Source: Lysobacterales bacterium PRO7 (GTDB taxonomy: Bacteria; Pseudomonadota; Gammaproteobacteria; Xanthomonadales; Rhodanobacteraceae). Taken from it: 64,000 nucleotides of DNA. The stretch is taken from NCBI GenBank assembly GCA_021404785.1, contig QWHH01000013.1, positions 1 through 64,000 on the forward strand, read 5' to 3'. The notes beneath the pieces were generated by a model. It was given only the letters and a program-made list of their open reading frames with translations, made no database searches and was not told where the DNA came from. Shown piece after piece: positions 63,678 through 64,000 of the stretch; within the stretch, counting starts at the first letter, position 1, and each line of letters starts with the position of its first letter. Position numbers and translations under genes: made by a program.

Positions 63678-64000
63678 GCGCTCTATCCACCAGCGGTATT
63701 GCGGTCGATTTGTCGGAATTGATCGCGCTGCGCTTGCGCGCACGGCACCTGGCACGGCCGGCGACGCGCGTTTCCGGCATCCACGCGGCGACCAACGCTT
63801 CGCGCTTCCGCGGTCGCGGTGTGGACTATGCCGAGTCGCGCATCTACCAGCCCGGCGACGACATCCGCCAGATGGATTGGCGCGTGACCGCGCGCAGCGG
63901 CAAGCCGCACACCAAGTTGTTTGAGGAAGAGCGCGAGCAGAGCACCCTGCTGATCGTCGACGCGAATCCAAGCCTGCGTTTCGGAACTCGCGTGCGTTTC
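63674..64000 (+). CDS. DUF58 domain protein, 5' part (runs off the window)
   Basis: The first 109 codons of a gene that continues past the end of the window. The visible part contains GRGVDYAESRIYQPGDDIRQMDWRVTARSGKPHTKLFEEEREQSTLLIVDANPSLRFGT, the hallmark DUF58 region. DUF58 proteins are regularly paired with MoxR ATPases, often followed by VWA and BatA-like membrane proteins; these would lie beyond the window. The GTG start at 63674 overlaps the MoxR stop (GTGA). Confidence 0.9.
   Translation, partial: MSALSTSGIAVDLSELIALRLRARHLARPATRVSGIHAATNASRFRGRGVDYAESRIYQPGDDIRQMDWRVTARSGKPHTKLFEEEREQSTLLIVDANPSLRFGTRVRF

Overview
The window is one continuous stretch of a GC-rich gammaproteobacterial chromosome. 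Several conserved blocks point to the order Xanthomonadales (Xanthomonadaceae/Rhodanobacteraceae): rpiA-EVE-fau-6S RNA-zapA, rph/yicC-gmk, rpoZ-spoT-ridA-recG, rpmE2-gltA and mrcA/pilMNOPQ. Assignment to a genus is not possible from sequence reading alone. I see no transposase, integrase, phage gene, tRNA or CRISPR array.

Layout. 1-97: 3' end of a 5S rRNA gene and its terminator, closing an rRNA operon. 145-1194: a protein with two cyclic-nucleotide-binding domains and a rhodanese domain. 1198-3641 (minus): rpiA, an EVE-domain gene, fau, 6S RNA, zapA and a small coiled-coil gene. 3676-8265 (minus): a very large membrane sensor (beta-propeller, Y_Y_Y, PAS, GGDEF, EAL). 8395-16124: two M24 peptidases (pepP, pepQ) flanking an aminoacyl-phospholipid cluster, mprF with an AcvB/VirJ-type hydrolase on each side. 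16171-18965 (minus): a DUF1631 gene and a PilZ gene. 19148-21265 (minus): a BtuB-type receptor under a cobalamin riboswitch. 21285-27841 (minus): hemW, rdgB, a VOC protein and rph, with an antitoxin-toxin-restriction/modification cassette placed between rdgB and hemW.

27907-40640 (mostly plus): yicC and gmk, then the mlaFEDCB lipid transporter operon, an exported GH36-like glycosidase and mlaA (both minus), then rpoZ, spoT, ridA and recG. 40740-43894: an accessory patch with an AT-rich secreted Ig-like protein that has no ordinary start codon, a GtrII-type glucosyltransferase and a 2OG-Fe(II) oxygenase. 43952-53146: nucleoside hydrolase, MscK-type channel, zinc-free L31, citrate synthase, an unknown protein and PBP1A. 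53400-61377: pilMNOPQ and a large Ig-like lipoprotein closed by a strong terminator. 61419-64000: a cNMP-binding/EAL fusion, a MoxR ATPase and the start of a DUF58 gene.

Themes. Envelope biology dominates: phospholipid aminoacylation and its reversal, Mla lipid transport, peptidoglycan synthesis, mechanosensing and type IV pili. Nucleotide second messengers recur: two proteins with cyclic-nucleotide-binding domains, one of them fused to a c-di-GMP phosphodiesterase, the large GGDEF-EAL sensor, a PilZ protein and SpoT. The least ordinary items are the mprF/AcvB/VirJ cluster, the palindromic repeat translated into the start of the acvB-like gene, the toxin-antitoxin/R-M islet inside a housekeeping operon, and the AT-rich secreted protein that seems to need an ATT start.
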